A stretch of 5,131 bases of DNA, from NCBI GenBank assembly GCA_036338025.1, contig JAYZDB010000310.1, positions 1-5,131 of the forward strand. The letters are read 5' to 3'. The DNA is from JAYZDB01 sp036338025. GTDB lineage: Bacteria > Planctomycetota > UBA1135 > UBA2386. Shown here piece by piece: positions 1 to 5,131 of this stretch (its first letter is position 1; each line of letters opens with the position of its first letter). The notes beneath the pieces are model-generated. The model did no database searches, was not told where the DNA came from, and was given only the letters and a program-made list of their open reading frames with translations. Position numbers and translations under genes: made by a program.

Positions 1-2
1 TG

Positions 3-599
3 ATCTTGACGACGCTAGTGGCGTTCCTGCCGTTGCCGGCCTTTTGGTACTTGGGCGAGCTTGCGGCCTTGTTCGCCTACCTGGGTTCGGCGCGGTTGCT
101 ATGGGTGTTGGTACGGCCGGCAACCGCTCGGCCGCGCTGGCCGTTCCTGCTGCACGCGGTCTTGTTCGTCGCGTCGGTCATCTTGATGATTCCGGTCATC
201 CAGCGCGACCCGATCCGTGATCAGATCGGCGCAGTGGCGGCGGCGGTCGGTCCGGATGCGACGGTGGTGTTCCTCGTGAAGACACCGAACGATCATTCGA
301 TGTGGGTGCGTTATTTTCCGGGTGCGCAGGAGCCTGATGTCCGGGCTTTCAATCCCTTCGTCGTGGACTACCTGGTTGCCGACAAGGTCGCCCCGATGCT
401 CAAGGATTTCCGGCGGCGGGTGGATGCGCAGGCTGCGCAGTCGGGCCCTGTGTTCCTGGTCGAGGAGTCGGTGATCGGGGCTGCCCCGTCCCGCTACCAG
501 AACCAGATGAAGAAGTTTCTCGCGGATTTGAAGCGGGATTTCTCGTTCCACTCCACTGCGGTGCCCAGGCTGTTCCGGTTGAAGAAGCGGGTCCCCTGA
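3..599 (+). CDS. C-terminal part of a multi-pass membrane protein, function unknown
   Basis: The reading frame is open to the left edge, so this is the 3' part of a longer gene. The TTG at position 6 is probably an internal Leu codon rather than the start. Counting from that codon, residues 4-36 are hydrophobic with room for one or two membrane helices, and residues 46-65 (WPFLLHAVLFVASVILMIPV) form a clear final helix. Residues 67-197 are soluble, with an alternating strand/helix look (DATVVFLVKTP at 84-94, GPVFLVEES at 147-155) and a basic C-terminus ending KKRVP. Many helices followed by one soluble domain resembles polytopic GT-C type glycosyltransferases and other envelope enzymes. No catalytic motif lies in the visible part, so that is only a guess. 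It ends in TGA. The next gene on this strand starts 220 bp later, which argues against a tight operon. I am confident it is coding and unsure of its role. Confidence 0.7.
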   Translation: MLTTLVAFLPLPAFWYLGELAALFAYLGSARLLWVLVRPATARPRWPFLLHAVLFVASVILMIPVIQRDPIRDQIGAVAAAVGPDATVVFLVKTPNDHSMWVRYFPGAQEPDVRAFNPFVVDYLVADKVAPMLKDFRRRVDAQAAQSGPVFLVEESVIGAAPSRYQNQMKKFLADLKRDFSFHSTAVPRLFRLKKRVP

Positions 600-819
600 C
601 CCCGCGTCGATCCGCTGGGTATCGAGGGGGCTGGCCTGACCCGGATCGTTATCGCTACGCAGGCGTAGCAATGCGGTCGGGGGCTTGTGGATCGACACGG
701 AACCGGTACTCCTGCCGCCTTCTCGCCGTAGGATGCGTCGCTAAGATGGGGCTGTGCCGGGCTGCTCCCGCTACTCGCCCTCCTGACCTCACCGCCAGTC
801 CATTGAGGCTAGCTTCCGC
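600..819. other. Intergenic region between the membrane-protein gene and the thioredoxin/TPR gene
   Basis: This 220-bp stretch has no convincing gene. It holds the inverted repeat at 654-669. It should also carry the promoter of the gene at 820, but I see no strong sigma-70 pair. The best -10-like hexamer is TAAGAT at 742-747, with only a poor -35 match near 719-725. A GAGG at 805-808, 11 nt before the ATG at 820, is the only ribosome-binding candidate and is weak. Confidence 0.5.
654..669. repeat. Perfect inverted repeat / hairpin
   Basis: GCTACGC and GCGTAGC are exact reverse complements separated by only AG. The symmetry continues outward as two more pairs (651-652 with 671-672) after one mismatch. 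It lies 55 nt after the TGA of the upstream gene and 150 nt before the ATG at 820. No T-run follows, so a classical intrinsic terminator is unlikely. The 2-nt spacer would strain an RNA hairpin, so a dimeric regulator's operator is an equally good reading. The repeat is seen directly; its function is inferred. Confidence 0.5.
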
Positions 820-3105
820 ATGACCCCTGCCCTTCTCCGACTTGCTGCCACCCCCTTGGTGGGACTCGCCCTGCTCGCGGATCTGAGCGCACAGCCCGAT
901 CCCAAGAAACAACCGATACCGCTCGGGACGGTGGAAGGTACCGCGGTACGTGAGCAGATGTGGCGGGCTCCGACCGCCGAGGAGTGGAAGAAGCCGGTCC
1001 TCATCACCTGGCAACGGACCTGGGAGGATGCGGTCCTGCTGTCCAAGGAAACCGGCAAGCCGATCCTGATCTGCACCAATATGGATGGTGAGATTGCCAG
1101 TGAGCACTACGCGGGCGTGCGCTATCGACAACCTGAGGTGGCCAAGATCTACGAGCCGTACGTCTGCGTGATGGCGTCGGTCTATCGCCACAACTCGCGC
1201 GACTACGACAAGCGCGGTCGCCGCATCGAGTGTCCACGCTTCGGCAGTATCACCTGCGGCGAGCACATGTGGATCGAGCCGGCCTTGTTCAAGAAGTACT
1301 TCGAGAACGACCGGGTCGCGCCTCGGCACATCATGATCGAACTCGACGGCAAGGAGACCTACGATCTCTACTACGCATTCGACACCCGGTCGGTATTTAA
1401 TCAGGTCCAGAAGGGGATCATCGAGCGTCGCAAGGACCTGACTCGGCAGATCCGCGAGCGTTCGCTGGTCGAAAAGGTCGTGAGTAACGATCATCGCGAC
1501 AAGGTCCTGGTCGAGAAGGCTTACCTCGGTGGTGACAAGAATGCCCGCAGACAGTTGCTGCAGGCGGTTGTTGCCAGGCCGCAGGGTGCGCAGGCTGACC
1601 TCCTGCGCCTGGCGGTCTACGATCTCGATGTCGAGCTCAACAAGTTGGCGCGGCAGGCGCTCGCCAAGACGGATTCGGCTGTCGCCATCGACGTCATCAA
1701 CGAGGCATTGCGCGCGCCGATGGAGGATTCCGAGCGCCGAGATTTGGTCGCCGCGCTGCGTCGACTCGCCAAGTACCATTCGCGGGCCAGCACCTTGGCG
1801 GCAGTGCACAGCGGTCTGTCTGGCCGGTCGGCTCACGTGGATGCGAAGGCCTGGGATGAAGCGCTCGCAACCAGCAAAGCCGGCGCTCCACGGGAACTGG
1901 TGGCGATCGAGTCGCAGTTGGAATACCGCGCGGCTGCTACCAGGAGCCGGCCAAAAAACGCCAACTCACATCTCGAACTCGCCGAGGCGTCGCTCGAATT
2001 GGCGGTCAACCCACAGACCTCCAAGATGTTGTCCCGGGACTATCGGACCGCGCCGAAGTACACGCAGTTGATGTTCGATGACGCGCGGCGCGCGGCACGG
2101 ACGGCTGAGAAACTCGGCGCCAAGGGCTGGCGGGTCGACTCCATCCTCGCGATCTGTGACTACTACCTCGGCGCTACCGAACGTGCACACCAGCGCGTGG
2201 AGATCGCCGTGCGGGCAGTACCCAAGGGCGACACTGGCTGGAATTCGATGGCGGTGCTGGGGATCTTCGCAGAAGCTCGCATGCAGGCGATCAGGCTTGC
2301 GATCAAGGAGAAGAAGAAGTGGCCCCGGGAGTGGTTGACCGATCTTCACGCCACCTACTCGGTGCTCTCAAAGCACCCTCGTGGCACCGACTCGCAGGTC
2401 GTGATGCACTACGACTTCCTGCTGTATCTCGGCGCCAAGCGACAGGGAGGTCGAGCCCTACGGGCTGGGGTCAAGCGGTTCCCGGACTCCGGTCGCCTGC
2501 ATGACAGGATGCGTGGGCGCCTGCTGGCGGACGGCGGGATCGATGGCCTGGAGCGTTACTACGCGGCTCGCCTGAAATCGGCGGATGCCACGCCAAACCT
2601 GACCTGGTTTGCCGGCTACGCATCGATCGTCGTTGCGGAATTCCGGCGCCGCGCCGGTGAGAACGACCTGGCCCTCGAGGCCTACGACCTGGCCATCACC
2701 AGGTTCGACCAGGCGATCGTCAAGAACCCGAAGAGCCGCTCGACCGCCGACCACTTCGCTGCGATCGCGATGGCTGGCAAGGCCCGGGTTGCGATGGAGC
2801 AGTCGCGTTACGATCGGTCGGTGGCGGATCTGTTGGCATCCTTCGCCCGCAAGCCCTCCGCAGGTGGTTCCCTCGACGGTCTCAACCAGACCCCGATGGA
2901 CACCGCCAAGCTCCTTCGGTCCCGACTGCTCGCCGGCCAGAGGTCGGAGCAGCTTGCCAGGCTGGATGCAGCGATTGGAAAGCTGCCGCCCATCGCGTTG
3001 GAGTTGCCGGACTACGAGAAGCGCGCCCAGGCCGACGGGCTGCGAGTATTCCGTAGCGGCAAGATGCGCCGACCTGGTTGGCGTGACCGCTTGAAGCGTC
3101 GCTAG
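820..3105 (+). CDS. Exported thioredoxin-fold protein with HEAT/TPR-like repeats, function unknown
   Basis: This 761-residue protein begins with a typical signal peptide (LVGLALLADLSAQ at 13-25), so it should act in the periplasm or outside the cell. Residues 57-205 look like a thioredoxin-like domain of the Thioredoxin_7/DUF255 kind. ITWQRTWEDAV and ETGKPILI match the usual strand and helix of that fold, and QPEVAKIYEPYVCVMASV matches the next. The redox CxxC is absent: the equivalent stretch reads DGEIASEH (89-96). A Cys/His cluster follows, with H124, C138, C146 and H149 in CPRFGSITCGEH. Residues 235-350 are HEAT-like helices. Residues 381-680 are rich in TPR-like helix pairs, for example LALEAYDLAITRFDQAI. 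The C-terminus is very basic. The ATG at 820 is chosen because the signal peptide starts there; the ribosome-binding site is weak. A structural, binding or scaffold role fits better than oxidoreductase activity, but this is inference. Confidence 0.85.
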   Translation: MTPALLRLAATPLVGLALLADLSAQPDPKKQPIPLGTVEGTAVREQMWRAPTAEEWKKPVLITWQRTWEDAVLLSKETGKPILICTNMDGEIASEHYAGVRYRQPEVAKIYEPYVCVMASVYRHNSRDYDKRGRRIECPRFGSITCGEHMWIEPALFKKYFENDRVAPRHIMIELDGKETYDLYYAFDTRSVFNQVQKGIIERRKDLTRQIRERSLVEKVVSNDHRDKVLVEKAYLGGDKNARRQLLQAVVARPQGAQADLLRLAVYDLDVELNKLARQALAKTDSAVAIDVINEALRAPMEDSERRDLVAALRRLAKYHSRASTLAAVHSGLSGRSAHVDAKAWDEALATSKAGAPRELVAIESQLEYRAAATRSRPKNANSHLELAEASLELAVNPQTSKMLSRDYRTAPKYTQLMFDDARRAARTAEKLGAKGWRVDSILAICDYYLGATERAHQRVEIAVRAVPKGDTGWNSMAVLGIFAEARMQAIRLAIKEKKKWPREWLTDLHATYSVLSKHPRGTDSQVVMHYDFLLYLGAKRQGGRALRAGVKRFPDSGRLHDRMRGRLLADGGIDGLERYYAARLKSADATPNLTWFAGYASIVVAEFRRRAGENDLALEAYDLAITRFDQAIVKNPKSRSTADHFAAIAMAGKARVAMEQSRYDRSVADLLASFARKPSAGGSLDGLNQTPMDTAKLLRSRLLAGQRSEQLARLDAAIGKLPPIALELPDYEKRAQADGLRVFRSGKMRRPGWRDRLKRR

Positions 3106-3125
3106 CCAGGCCGGTGAACAGCTAG
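3102..3125. repeat. Short inverted repeat spanning the two convergent stop codons
   Basis: CTAGC at 3102-3106 and GCTAG at 3121-3125 are reverse complements with a 14-nt loop, and each contains the TAG stop of one of the two convergent genes. Just beyond it, CGCC-GAAA-GGCG at 3132-3143 forms a small GNRA-tetraloop hairpin inside the last codons of the minus-strand gene. Only 16 bp separate the two genes, so any shared terminator has to use these sequences. Neither has a T-run, so a terminator role is weakly supported. Confidence 0.25.
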
Positions 3126-4594
3126 ATCGAGCGCCGAAAGGCGAACTCCAACGACTCGACCAAGGCTCGGATCTCTGTGGCGGAGGGCGCCCCGCCGTCG
3201 TGGGATGTCGGCTGGCTGCCGGTATACCGGTCGGCGAAGAGCTGTTCGATGTGGGCTTGCGTGGTTTGTGCCAACTGCTCGCCGACACCGGCTGCGACCA
3301 GTTGCTCCCGCAGTTGATGGCTGATCACGGCCGCCGGTGTGCAGTTCATGCGTCCCGCCAGGTAGGCAACGAGCGAGTCACCGAGCCGCGATGCGTCAGC
3401 CTCGATGTCCTGGAGGAACACCCGGTGGGCGGCCAGTGCCCGTCTTCTTATCGGGTCGGCGGCGCGCGCACGCTGATGCAGCATCGATCGCAATCCGACG
3501 CTGAACAGCCACGGCAGGGAGCTCAATAGAATGAGCAGGAACAGCCCGGGTGCGCCCAGGTTTGAGGTGTGCAGGACCCGATCTGGCGAGGCCTTGAGGG
3601 CGTATATGTCGTCGATTCCCGGTTTTCCCGCGGCTGGCCGGTCGGTGCCCGGTGCCGTGCCCCGCACCGTCAAGGGAATGCGTGCTGACTCGATGGTCTG
3701 GTAGCGACCGGATCCGGGCTCGAAGTAGGAGAAGGCAATCGCTGGGATGGCTCGGACGCCGGCCGCTGGCTCGATGTCGAAGACCAGCACCCGTGAGGTC
3801 GGGGTCTGGCGTTCGACCCGGCCCAGGACGTGCAGACCCGGATCGTCGCCTGGGGATGGCAGGGCGAAACCGCCGAAGTTGCCTTCTCCCTCCAGCCGGA
3901 GCGTGAGCTGCAACTGCTCCCCGGCAGTCAGTGTTCGTGGATGTGCCTCGGTCTGGATCCGGAACCGACCGACCGCCCCTGAGAACGCGGCTGGCCGGTT
4001 GGTGGTGGGCAGGGCACGGACCTCGAGTGATGCTGCGGAACTTCGTATCTGCACGTCGCGGGGGTCGATCGGTACCCGCCCGCGCAGGGCATCGTTACGA
4101 AAGCCGGTGGCATGAGCAAAGCGCAACGACGCGGCCGGCAGTGTGAGGGAGCCGACCCGCTCGGGCACATACTGTCGCTCGATCTGCAGCACCGTGTAGG
4201 TCTGACCGTCACGTTGCTCGTCCGGCAATCGCCGGGCGATCTCCGCTGCCTGGTTGACTGCGATGCGCATCGTCGTGGGGGTCTTGCCGGGCGTCACTGC
4301 CAGCGCGGCCGGGGCTACGGGCTCCAGTCGGCGGGTGCCTTCGAGTTGGTCCAGGAACGCCGCGTCGATCTGGACCGGTAGATCCAGGCGGATGCGGAAC
4401 AGCTGGATCAGGTGATCGCGGGCGAAGGTCTGCTCGACGCCGAACCGAAGCCGTACCCGAATGACCTGGTGGAAGTATGGCCGCTGCGTACTGGCCGTCA
4501 CCTCCAGGAAGGCCCTGGGAGAATCGATGGGCTTGACCTGTGCCCCCAGGGGCAGGGCCAGGAGCAGAATGGGCGCCAGGTAGGTGCTGTGCAT
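3122..4594 (-). CDS. batD: BatD-like membrane-anchored protein (BatD family)
   Basis: This 490-residue protein starts with a signal peptide (LAPILLLALPLGAQ at 6-19). Residues 25-195 form a first beta-rich domain whose opening (FLEVTASTQRPYFHQVIRVRLRF) matches the usual start of BatD proteins. Residues 204-311 form a second domain with the family hallmarks: VGRFRI, an LEGEGNFGGFALPSP turn (234-248), and IPAIAFSYFEPGSGRYQTIES (283-303). A single membrane helix follows at 348-368. The tail at 375-490 is helical and should be cytoplasmic. BatD proteins usually sit with BatA/BatB von Willebrand-factor proteins and a MoxR ATPase, in operons once linked to aerotolerance; their exact role is unsettled. 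None of those partners is present here. The gene faces selC on the other strand and converges with the thioredoxin/TPR gene. The family call is good; the symbol reflects the family and not a proven function. Confidence 0.75.
   Translation of the reverse strand: MHSTYLAPILLLALPLGAQVKPIDSPRAFLEVTASTQRPYFHQVIRVRLRFGVEQTFARDHLIQLFRIRLDLPVQIDAAFLDQLEGTRRLEPVAPAALAVTPGKTPTTMRIAVNQAAEIARRLPDEQRDGQTYTVLQIERQYVPERVGSLTLPAASLRFAHATGFRNDALRGRVPIDPRDVQIRSSAASLEVRALPTTNRPAAFSGAVGRFRIQTEAHPRTLTAGEQLQLTLRLEGEGNFGGFALPSPGDDPGLHVLGRVERQTPTSRVLVFDIEPAAGVRAIPAIAFSYFEPGSGRYQTIESARIPLTVRGTAPGTDRPAAGKPGIDDIYALKASPDRVLHTSNLGAPGLFLLILLSSLPWLFSVGLRSMLHQRARAADPIRRRALAAHRVFLQDIEADASRLGDSLVAYLAGRMNCTPAAVISHQLREQLVAAGVGEQLAQTTQAHIEQLFADRYTGSQPTSHDGGAPSATEIRALVESLEFAFRRSI
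3197..3217. repeat. Short dispersed repeat, copy 1 (inside the 3' end of batD)
   Basis: This 21-bp stretch matches 4641-4662 in the same orientation, with every base identical except one extra A in the other copy (GGGATG here, GGGAATG there). Here it encodes the SQPTSHDG part of the BatD tail. The flanking bases do not match. Confidence 0.55.
3629..3646. repeat. Internal batD repeat, copy 1
   Basis: This 18-bp stretch is identical to 3986-4003 except for one C/T change. On the minus strand it encodes T-D-R-P-A-A at residues 317-322 of the BatD-like protein, between the second beta domain and the membrane helix. The other copy encodes T-N-R-P-A-A at 198-203, between the two beta domains. Both sit in linkers. 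Confidence 0.4.
3986..4003. repeat. Internal batD repeat, copy 2
   Basis: This is the partner of 3629-3646, with 17 of 18 bases shared. It encodes T-N-R-P-A-A in the linker before the second beta domain. It may be a linker duplication, or simply convergence of Pro/Ala-rich linkers in GC-rich DNA. Confidence 0.4.
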
Positions 4595-4603
4595 CCAGCC
4601 CCC

Positions 4604-4632
4604 AGTATCGAAAGCGATGGCTGAGCCGGCAA
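4604..4632 (-). promoter_or_regulatory. Candidate sigma-70 promoter of batD
   Basis: Read on the minus strand, TTGCCG (4627-4632) and GATACT (4604-4609) are spaced exactly 17 nt, and each matches the consensus hexamer at four of six positions. Transcription would begin only about 2-4 nt before the ATG at 4594, giving an almost leaderless message. In that case the GGGGG just before the start would not work as a ribosome-binding site. It is the best promoter-like pair upstream of batD but remains a pattern match. Confidence 0.35.
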
Positions 4633-4640
4633 GGGGTGGC

Positions 4641-4662
4641 GTCGTGGGAATGTCGGCTGGCT
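4641..4662. repeat. Short dispersed repeat, copy 2 (between batD and selC)
   Basis: This is the second copy of the 3197-3217 sequence, with one inserted A. It lies about 50 bp upstream of the batD start and 84 bp upstream of selC. It is followed at once by CTTGACG, part of a possible selC promoter. No third copy was seen on either strand. Confidence 0.55.
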
Positions 4663-4663
4663 C

Positions 4664-4696
4664 TTGACGCGGTGGGTCTCCATCCGCACGCTACCG
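4664..4696 (+). promoter_or_regulatory. Possible selC promoter
   Basis: TTGACG at 4664-4669 is a good -35 hexamer. The -10 region is poor: ACGCTA or TACC-like sequences at about 4688-4695. A GC-rich stretch follows, as in many stable-RNA promoters. If real, the primary transcript would carry a 5' leader of roughly 40-45 nt before the mature tRNA. Confidence 0.25.
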
Positions 4697-4727
4697 CGCC
4701 CGCTGCGCTGGATCCCGGTCGCGGTGG

Positions 4728-4737
4728 TGTCGCGACA
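4728..4737. repeat. 10-bp perfect palindrome just upstream of selC
   Basis: TGTCGCGACA is its own reverse complement and ends 8 nt before the tRNA 5' end. It could be a protein site or part of the precursor leader. A 10-bp palindrome can also arise by chance in GC-rich DNA. Confidence 0.3.
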
Positions 4738-4745
4738 TTCCCCGT

Positions 4746-4843
4746 GGGAGTGGATTCGAGCTGGTGTTCGGCCTGGTCTTCAAAACCAGTGGGGGTCGCC
4801 CCAAGGCGGTCCCGGTGGGTTCGATTCCCATGCACTCCCGCCA
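4746..4843 (+). tRNA. selC: tRNA-Sec (UCA anticodon)
   Basis: This 98-nt RNA, with CCA encoded, folds as selenocysteine tRNA, which is charged with serine, converted to selenocysteine and delivered by SelB to UGA codons. The acceptor stem is GGGAGTG (4746-4752) with CACTCCC (4833-4839); the eighth position is a G-G mismatch. The D stem is the diagnostic 6 bp, TCGAGC (4756-4761) with GTTCGG (4766-4771), closed by a TGGT loop. The anticodon stem is CTGGT/ACCAG around loop CTTCAAA, with anticodon TCA at 4780-4782. The long variable arm is a 9-bp stem (4792-4800 with 4805-4813) and a CCAA loop. The T arm is GTGGG-TTCGATT-CCCAT. Position 4840 is the G discriminator and 4841-4843 is CCA. Length and layout match bacterial selC. 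The cell should therefore also carry selA, selB, selD and selenoprotein genes elsewhere. Confidence 0.96.
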
Positions 4844-4852
4844 TTTCTTCCT

Positions 4853-4887
4853 GCCCTGGCATCGAGGTTTCGATGCGCGTGCAGGGC
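4853..4887 (+). terminator. Hairpin downstream of selC, possible terminator
   Basis: GCCCTG (4853-4858) pairs with CAGGGC (4882-4887), and inside it GCATCGA (4859-4865) pairs with TCGATGC (4870-4876) around a GGTT loop. That makes 13 bp with one 5-nt bulge (4877-4881). It begins 10 nt after the tRNA CCA, where a terminator or 3'-processing structure would be expected. No T-run follows, so it is not a textbook intrinsic terminator. Confidence 0.4.
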
Positions 4888-5002
4888 TGGGAGATACCCG
4901 TTTCGGCCGCCGGATTTCTCTTCAGGTCGGGGTCGACAGTAGGGTGAGGGTCGTTAGCCTCCCCGCCGCCTCCAAGGCTCGTGTGGTGGCCAAGGAAGGC
5001 GA
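4888..5002. other. Non-coding stretch between the selC hairpin and the nqrF homology
   Basis: Nothing recognisable is encoded here. A purine-rich AAGGAAGG at 4992-4999 resembles a ribosome-binding site but is 18 nt from the ATG at 5018, too far for normal use. No copy of the selC 3' end, as expected for an integrase attachment site, is present between 4844 and the window end. Confidence 0.4.
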
Positions 5003-5131
5003 GCCCTTTCCGACGCGATGCCGGAAGACAACGGGTCTGGTTACACGGGCTTCATTCATCAGGTATTGCACGACAACTCCCTCAAGGATCATCCGGATCT
5101 CGATACGCTTGAGTTCTACATGTGTGGTCCG
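5003..5131 (+). pseudogene. nqrF: 5'-truncated nqrF fragment (Na+-translocating NADH:quinone reductase subunit F), runs off the window
   Basis: From 5003 the frame reads ALSDAMPEDNGSGYTGFIHQ, then VLHDNSLKDHP, and ends at the window edge with FYMCGP. This is the C-terminal NADH-binding part of NqrF, the subunit that passes electrons from NADH via FAD and a 2Fe-2S centre into the Na+ pump; family members read ALSDPxPEDNWTGYTGFIH...YLKDH...YYMCGPP. About 300 N-terminal residues, including the membrane anchor, ferredoxin domain and FAD site, are absent. The sequence before 5003 is unrelated to NqrF in all three forward frames as far as I can read it. An in-frame TAG lies at 4955-4957, and the first ATG is at 5018, inside the homology. 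Two usually aromatic positions are replaced (G for W after PEDN, S for Y before LKDH), which suggests decay. It could be a real remnant beside selC or an assembly join. Confidence 0.65.

Noticed and set aside
597..668. TGA at 597-599 read as selenocysteine, with the frame staying open to a TAG at 666-668
   Set aside because: selC makes it worth asking, but the extension is only about 22 residues, the region just after the TGA has no clear SECIS-like hairpin, and the protein end before the TGA (basic, KKRVP) looks like a natural C-terminus.
684..747. Sigma-70 promoter for the gene at 820 (TTGTGG at 685-690, TAAGAT at 742-747)
   Set aside because: The hexamers do not form a correctly spaced pair, and each alone has a poor partner. 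No promoter can be named with confidence.
655..1836. 393-codon open frame on the minus strand, with several similar long frames across 820-3105 and 3122-4594
   Set aside because: These are antisense or off-frame shadows of the real genes, common in GC-rich DNA. Their translations are Arg/Pro/Gly-rich, lack recognisable domains, and overlap genes that have signal peptides and clear folds.
4874..4947. Short plus-strand open frame after selC
   Set aside because: It begins inside the hairpin, has no ribosome-binding site and no recognisable sequence, and is part of a longer shadow frame passing through the tRNA.
4844..5131. Attachment-site duplication of the selC 3' end
   Set aside because: No repeat of the T-arm/acceptor sequence was found downstream within the window. 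The GGTTTCGATGC at 4866-4876 only loosely resembles a T loop and is explained by the hairpin.
1..5131. CRISPR array, insertion sequence, integrase or toxin-antitoxin genes
   Set aside because: No spaced repeats, terminal inverted repeats, transposase or integrase motifs, or paired small genes are visible on either strand.

Overview
This is a GC-rich bacterial chromosomal window. It holds, left to right: the 3' end of a membrane-protein gene, a large secreted thioredoxin-fold/helical-repeat protein, a convergent BatD-like protein on the minus strand, a selenocysteine tRNA (selC), and at the right edge a piece of nqrF without its 5' part. The long exported protein with a redox-dead thioredoxin fold and helical repeats, the BatD-like protein and the Na+-NQR fragment would fit Planctomycetota or a related environmental lineage. 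That placement is an inference from protein style, not from a diagnostic marker.

Layout. Positions 3-599 (+) are the C-terminal part of a membrane protein that starts before the window. It has about three hydrophobic segments followed by a soluble domain of about 130 residues. Positions 600-819 are non-coding and contain a perfect 7-bp inverted repeat at 654-669. Positions 820-3105 (+) encode a 761-residue exported protein: signal peptide, thioredoxin-like domain without CxxC, a Cys/His-rich CPRFGSITCGEH segment, then HEAT/TPR-like helices. It ends 16 bp from the stop codon of the convergent gene at 3122-4594 (-). That gene encodes a 490-residue BatD-like protein with a signal peptide, two beta-rich regions, one membrane helix and a cytoplasmic helical tail.

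Positions 4595-4745 lie between batD and selC. They contain a good candidate batD promoter, a near-perfect second copy of a short stretch found at the 3' end of batD, and a 10-bp palindrome just before the tRNA. selC (4746-4843) is clear: UCA anticodon, 6-bp D stem with tetraloop, 9-bp variable-arm stem, encoded CCA. A hairpin follows it. From about 5003 to the right edge the sequence reads as the C-terminal NADH-binding part of NqrF, but the first 300 or so residues are missing and an in-frame stop lies at 4955-4957.

How the genes work together: no shared operon is visible. The two large proteins are convergent and both look envelope-directed, so a common role outside the cytoplasm is possible but unproven. 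selC implies that the cell makes selenoproteins, though none is recognisable here. I do not see a clearly new multi-gene system. The points most worth checking are the truncated nqrF beside selC (a common island insertion site), the conserved-looking Cys/His segment in the redox-dead thioredoxin domain, and the short repeat shared by the two ends of batD.
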